NCBI RefSeq assembly: GCF_014191775.1
Contig: NZ_JACHXA010000003.1
Span: 1-64,000 of the forward strand
DNA length: 64,000 nucleotides
Direction: 5' to 3'
Source: Limibacillus halophilus
GTDB taxonomy: Bacteria; Pseudomonadota; Alphaproteobacteria; Kiloniellales; CECT-8803
The notes beneath the pieces were generated by a model. It was given only the letters and a program-made list of their open reading frames with translations, was not told where the DNA came from and did not search any database. The position numbers and the translations under genes were made by a program. This document shows, piece after piece, positions 60,197-64,000 of this stretch; within the stretch, counting starts at the first letter, position 1; every line of letters starts with the position of its first letter.

Positions 60197-61005
60197 CAAG
60201 CCCAACCGATGAGGGCCCGGTTCTCGTCACGCTAGAAGGTGTCGGCCTCAGCCTCTCAGGCAACGGAATCCTGAAAGGTTTGGACCTAACGATCGAGCGG
60301 CGCGAAATACTGACGGTCGTCGGGCCCAATGGCGCTGGCAAGACATCACTTGCCCGTCTTGTATTGGGATTGGTGAAGCCGACGAGCGGTCGAATAACCA
60401 AGCGTAAGGATCTGAAAATCGGTTACGTACCACAGCGGTTTTCCATCGATCCGGTGATTCCCATCACTGTTGCCAGGTTCTTGGCGCTGCCTCGCCCTGC
60501 ACCGGCCGAAACATTACGCGCCTGCTTGAGTGAAGTTGGCATAGAACGCCTTGTCGATCGCCCGATACAGTCCTTGTCAGGCGGCGAGTTTCAACGCGTC
60601 TTGCTTGCCCGCGCGCTACTGCGCGAACCCGACTTGCTGGTCCTCGACGAGCCGGTTCAACAGGTCGATTTCTCCGGTCAAGTCGAGCTTTACGAACGCA
60701 TTGCGAACCTGCGTGACCGCCACGGCTGCGGCATCCTGCTCATATCGCACGATCTGCATCTGGTCATGGCGCGGACAGACCGCGTGATCTGCCTTAATCA
60801 TCACATTTGCTGCTCTGGCGCGCCGGAGGCTGTTAGTCAGCACCCGGAATACCTCAGCCTTTTCGGAAAACGCGCCGCCAGCGTCATGGCCTTCTACAGT
60901 CACGAACACGATCATCGGCACGGCTTGGCGGGGGAGGTTCTGCCAAAAGATACGCGATCCCATCAGAAAGCCGATCACGGCAACTCGGAAGGGGAGCAGG
61001 CCTGA
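60193..61005 (+). CDS. znuC: Zinc ABC transporter ATP-binding protein ZnuC
   Basis: A 270-aa ATPase from ATG 60193 (ATGA overlap with zur; an earlier in-frame start at 60148 would lie inside zur). It has Walker A GPNGAGKTS, signature LSGGEFQRVLLARALL, Walker B LLVLDEPVQQVD and the switch His in LISHDLHLVMARTD. The C-terminal His-rich stretch HEHDHRHG is typical of ZnuC. It powers zinc import with ZnuB; znuA is not in the window. Confidence 0.95.
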   Translation: MTSPTDEGPVLVTLEGVGLSLSGNGILKGLDLTIERREILTVVGPNGAGKTSLARLVLGLVKPTSGRITKRKDLKIGYVPQRFSIDPVIPITVARFLALPRPAPAETLRACLSEVGIERLVDRPIQSLSGGEFQRVLLARALLREPDLLVLDEPVQQVDFSGQVELYERIANLRDRHGCGILLISHDLHLVMARTDRVICLNHHICCSGAPEAVSQHPEYLSLFGKRAASVMAFYSHEHDHRHGLAGEVLPKDTRSHQKADHGNSEGEQA

Positions 61006-61802
61006 TGCTGGACGATTTCATGGTCCGAGCGCTTCTGGCCGGTTCGGGCGTTGCTTTGATGGCCGGCCCCCTGGGGTGCTTCGTCGTCTGGCGGCGCATG
61101 GCTTACTTTGGCGACAGCCTCGCGCATAATGCGTTGCTCGGCGTGGCGCTTGGCCTGCTGCTGGGTATCGATCCGTTGATCGGCGTGACGGTCGGCAGCT
61201 TGATGCTGGCCGGGTTGCTTTGGCTCATGCAGCGCCAGTCACAACTAGCCGGCGATACAATTCTGGGAATCCTGGCGCACGCCGGTTTAGCATTCGGCGT
61301 CATCACACTCGGATTTCTCCCAAACGCGCGCATAGACCTGTTCGGATACCTTTTCGGCGATATTCTTGCCGTTCGGGCAGGTGACATCTATTGGATATAC
61401 GGGATCGCAGCAGTCGTGTTGTTGCTCGTTCTGCGCTTCTGGCGCTCCTTGCTGCTGGTCACCCTGCATGAAGAGATGGCGGCTGCAGAAGGGCTGCACG
61501 TCGGTCGGTTGAAACTGGGGTTTGTTTTGCTGATCGCCATGACCATCGCCGTCGCCATGAAAGTCGTCGGGGTCCTGCTGATTACGTCCCTGTTAATCAT
61601 TCCGGCAGCCACTGCACGACGCCTGGCGTCAAGTCCGGAGCAGATGGCGGTCCTGGCCACGGCGTGTGCCGCGGCGGCGGTGCTGATGGGGCTCACGGCG
61701 TCCTTGTACTTTGACACACCAAGCGGGCCGTCCGTTGTGGCCGCTGCCGCTAGTCTTTTTGCCCTTAGTCTACCGCTTGGCCGTTTTCGCGGCATGACCT
61801 AA
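61005..61802 (+). CDS. znuB: Zinc ABC transporter permease ZnuB
   Basis: A 265-aa inner-membrane permease of the ABC-3 family. Hydrophobic helices and motifs GPLGCFVVWRRMAYFGDSLA and VVGVLLITSLLIIPAATARR are standard for ZnuB. Its ATG overlaps the znuC stop by one base. The periplasmic binding protein ZnuA must be encoded elsewhere. Confidence 0.95.
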   Translation: MLDDFMVRALLAGSGVALMAGPLGCFVVWRRMAYFGDSLAHNALLGVALGLLLGIDPLIGVTVGSLMLAGLLWLMQRQSQLAGDTILGILAHAGLAFGVITLGFLPNARIDLFGYLFGDILAVRAGDIYWIYGIAAVVLLLVLRFWRSLLLVTLHEEMAAAEGLHVGRLKLGFVLLIAMTIAVAMKVVGVLLITSLLIIPAATARRLASSPEQMAVLATACAAAAVLMGLTASLYFDTPSGPSVVAAAASLFALSLPLGRFRGMT

Positions 61803-61823
61803 TCAGAGGCGCGGACCGGCCGT

Positions 61824-62363
61824 TTACTTCTTGAGAGAAGCCTTCTCGGCGGCGATAGCCTTTTCGATGAAGCGTGACGCTTCTTCGGCCTCACCCCAGT
61901 GCTGGACCTTAACCCACTTCCCGGATTCCAGATCCTTGTAGTGCTCGAAAAAGTGCGTGATCTGGTCCAAAACAATCTTCGGCAAGCTGCGGTAAGAGCT
62001 GACGTTCGTATACCAGGGATGCAAGGCATCCACCGGAACAGCCAAGATTTTCTCATCGAGCCCCTTCTCGTCTTCCATTACGAGAACGCCAACCGGACGG
62101 GCCCGTAACACAGCACCAGGCACAACGGGTACGGGCCCAGCGACTAGAACGTCCACCGGATCCCCATCGTCGGCCAAAGTGTGGGGAATGAAGCCGTAGT
62201 TACAGGGATAGAACATTGCCGTGTGCAAGAAGCGATCAACGATCATGGCGCCGGAGTCTTTATCCAGTTCGTATTTGACCGGCGCGGCGCCAATCGGCAC
62301 CTCGATGATGACGTTCACATCCCAGGGAGGGTTTATACCAACAGGGATCTTGCTGACATCCAT
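61824..62363 (-). CDS. ppa: Inorganic pyrophosphatase
   Basis: A 179-aa soluble family I pyrophosphatase. ATG 62363 is chosen over longer in-frame starts because AAGGAG lies at good spacing and the family begins MDVSKIPVG. Conserved features are EVPIGAAPVKYELDKDSG, FYPCNYGFIPHT and the catalytic aspartates in DDGDPVDVLV (DxDPxD) with EDEKGLDEKILAV. It hydrolyses PPi to two phosphates. It is convergent with znuB and divergent from the rhomboid gene. Confidence 0.97.
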   Translation of the reverse strand: MDVSKIPVGINPPWDVNVIIEVPIGAAPVKYELDKDSGAMIVDRFLHTAMFYPCNYGFIPHTLADDGDPVDVLVAGPVPVVPGAVLRARPVGVLVMEDEKGLDEKILAVPVDALHPWYTNVSSYRSLPKIVLDQITHFFEHYKDLESGKWVKVQHWGEAEEASRFIEKAIAAEKASLKK

Positions 62364-62513
62364 TGTACTCAGGCTCCTTAAAATACGGCGGCGGTGGCGA
62401 TCGCGGCGGACAATGCCGCACTGCAACATAGGCCGCAAGAAAAAATCTCTTGAACAGCGGCGGCGGTGACGAAAGGCTGGACACCCTGCTCCCACGCCCT
62501 TGGAAAGTACCCG

Positions 62514-63173
62514 ATGACAGAACAAAGCAATGAATTCCAACGCCAACCGATACTACTGGCGCCACCGGCGGTGACTTTTCTGGCGGCGGGAATGATCGCG
62601 TTACACGCCTTGTTACAGGTCCTCGGCCCGGCGGCCCAATCGTGGACCTTTCGTAATTTTGCCTTCGTACCTTACGAGTTTTTTGCCCTCTTTGGCGACC
62701 GCCAACTCGTTTCCCCGGTGCAAACCACCCTGACTTTGGTGACGCATGCTTTCCTCCACGGCGATTGGGCGCATTTATTGATCAACATGGGTATGTTCAT
62801 GGCGTTCGGCAGTTTGGTGGAGCGCGCCTACCGGATTCCGGCATTTCTTGCTTTTTTTGTGATTGGCGCCGCTTCCGGCGCACTGACCCAAACTGTATTC
62901 GAGGGCGGACAGGCCTTTGTGATGATCGGTGCTTCCGGTGCAGTCTACTGCATGATGGGTGTGGTGGTCCGGTTGCTCTTCCAATCCAAGAACCCGGCCG
63001 GACGCAGGCGCGCGGTCGTCCTTGCTGCCGTTCTCATGGCGCTCAATCTGTTCGGCGGGCTGATGGGTGTCGGCGACTTGCTGGCAGGCGCGCAGATTGC
63101 CTGGCAGGCTCATTTAGGCGGTTTCGTCACCGGGTTCCTGGTAACCTTCCTGATTCGGCCGAAGGCGCGTTGA
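62514..63173 (+). CDS. Rhomboid-family intramembrane serine protease
   Basis: A 219-aa membrane protein from ATG 62514 (an in-frame start at 62466 adds 16 residues). It has HAFLHGDWAHLLINMGMFMA (the HxxxHxxxN helix), the catalytic Ser in GASGAVYCMMG and the catalytic His in AHLGGFVTGF. About six hydrophobic segments are visible. Rhomboids cleave transmembrane substrates; the target here is unknown. The next gene follows after 15 bp. Confidence 0.92.
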   Translation: MTEQSNEFQRQPILLAPPAVTFLAAGMIALHALLQVLGPAAQSWTFRNFAFVPYEFFALFGDRQLVSPVQTTLTLVTHAFLHGDWAHLLINMGMFMAFGSLVERAYRIPAFLAFFVIGAASGALTQTVFEGGQAFVMIGASGAVYCMMGVVVRLLFQSKNPAGRRRAVVLAAVLMALNLFGGLMGVGDLLAGAQIAWQAHLGGFVTGFLVTFLIRPKAR

Positions 63174-63188
63174 GGATCGGGTGAAGCC

Positions 63189-63611
63189 ATGTCAGGAAGA
63201 TCAGCCCTGTATCGCTTGGCCGTGGCTTTTGCGTTCACTTTCGTCGTGGCAATGGCAGCGCAGCCAAGCTCGGCCAAAGCGGAACGCTATCTGCTAGAGC
63301 TATCCGGCGGCACCCTAGCCAACTTCAGCATGACATGTTTTGCGGAGAACGCTGGCCGGCAGACCAGGATACGGCGTCGCGGGTACCTGCCGCAAAGCTA
63401 CATCATTCATGCGCAATCCCTTCATTGCACCATCGCCTTGCTTGAAAGCCATGATCGTCTGCGTGTCCGCTTGCTCGACGAGAAAGAGCGGGTTATCGCG
63501 GAGATGGAACAGCATGCGATCTTTCCCAGAATTACGATCCGCAGTGCCGGGTCGTGGGGGCCCTCCGGCGCCAGCAGGGGTGCCGCGCCGTTTGGCCAGA
63601 ATGACCCCTGA
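63189..63611 (+). CDS. Small exported protein of unknown function
   Basis: A 140-aa protein. The N-terminus has a hydrophobic stretch LYRLAVAFAFTFVVAMAA, with cleavage probably after AKA near residue 31. The mature part has two cysteines (FSMTCFAENAG and LHCTIAL) that could form a disulfide, then a Gly/Ser-rich tail. No family is recognised. It follows the rhomboid gene by 15 bp and may be cotranscribed. Confidence 0.72.
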   Translation: MSGRSALYRLAVAFAFTFVVAMAAQPSSAKAERYLLELSGGTLANFSMTCFAENAGRQTRIRRRGYLPQSYIIHAQSLHCTIALLESHDRLRVRLLDEKERVIAEMEQHAIFPRITIRSAGSWGPSGASRGAAPFGQNDP

Positions 63612-63724
63612 CCGCAGGCATTTTACGACACAGATTAATTTTCGATTGGGTTTTAGCTAATTGTTAAGCAAAGCCCTGTAATGATCTTCGCTGACTTAGA
63701 AAACGAAATGGCTTTGAGTTCACC

Positions 63725-64000
63725 ATGATGTCCACCGCACGCCAGGATTTGGCAAGAGATCTTATGACGCCACAAGAAGCTAACGTTCTGATTGTAGACG
63801 ATAATCCACTCCTGCGGCGGGCAATCTCCACCTGCTTGCGCAAGGCTGGGTTCTCGGCAATCGAACAAGCGGAGAATGGTGCGACAGCAGCCGACAAACT
63901 TGGTCATTGTCCCGTCGATGTCATCATCTGTGACATCAACATGCCGGAGATGGACGGCATCGAATTTATCAGGCACCTGGCGGAGATCGACTTTCCAGGC
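63725..64000 (+). CDS. Response regulator, N-terminal part
   Basis: The gene runs off the right edge after 92 codons. The receiver domain shows the acidic pocket ANVLIVDDNPLLRRAIS, the phosphoacceptor Asp in VDVIICDINMPEMDG, and family-typical spacing. ATG 63725 or 63728 may be the start; a later ATG at 63764 is also possible. The output domain is not visible, so the regulated process is unknown. Confidence 0.9.
   Translation, partial: MMSTARQDLARDLMTPQEANVLIVDDNPLLRRAISTCLRKAGFSAIEQAENGATAADKLGHCPVDVIICDINMPEMDGIEFIRHLAEIDFPG

Overview
The window looks like a chromosomal segment of an alphaproteobacterium, probably a Rhodospirillales-like heterotroph. This is inferred from gene content and order: tRNA-Tyr/tRNA-Gly/tuf, a Zur-ZnuCB block, HutC-type regulation, a choXWV-like transporter, and a ligase-associated helicase with PdeM. 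No species can be named. I see no integrase, transposase, prophage or CRISPR array.

Layout. 1-1.9 kb: start of tuf, two tRNAs, rlmB and a small EF-hand protein. 1.9-11.2 kb: a polyamine/omega-amino-acid catabolic block with a PuuR-like regulator, an omega-amino acid:pyruvate aminotransferase, alanine dehydrogenase, PuuB, PuuA, a SpuC-like aminotransferase and an AguB-like amidase. The aminotransferases consume pyruvate and make alanine, and alanine dehydrogenase can return the pyruvate. 11.2-30.1 kb: one minus-strand gene of about 6292 codons encoding an exported, Sec-signal-bearing modular protein. It has about 26 DUF11-like modules, 17 cysteine-paired Ig-like modules, an inserted beta-propeller-like block and a unique C-terminus. 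30.5-33.9 kb: a DksA/TraR-like zinc-finger protein, a cytoplasmic PhnD-like binding protein coupled to an XRE regulator, and a desaturase.

33.9-50.8 kb: interleaved methylamine and histidine catabolism. It holds an MttB-family methyltransferase without an amber codon, hutF, hutI, hutG and hutC, a dimethylglycine/sarcosine dehydrogenase-like flavoprotein, betaine-homocysteine methyltransferase, and a choline/betaine ABC transporter. A 17-bp sequence containing a GntR/HutC-type palindrome is identical upstream of mttB and in the hutG-hutC divergent region, which suggests one regulator links the two pathways. hutH, hutU and a corrinoid protein are not in the window.

51-64 kb: an MFS transporter, a HIT protein, the ligase-associated DEXH helicase and PdeM (separated by a PhyH-family dioxygenase gene broken by an in-frame TAG), a fasciclin protein, a photolyase, zur-znuC-znuB with a Zur-type palindrome, inorganic pyrophosphatase, a rhomboid protease, a small secreted protein and the start of a response regulator.

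The most unusual items are the giant modular protein, the amber-interrupted PhyH paralogue and the shared mttB/hut operator. All calls come from reading the sequence; no database search was run.
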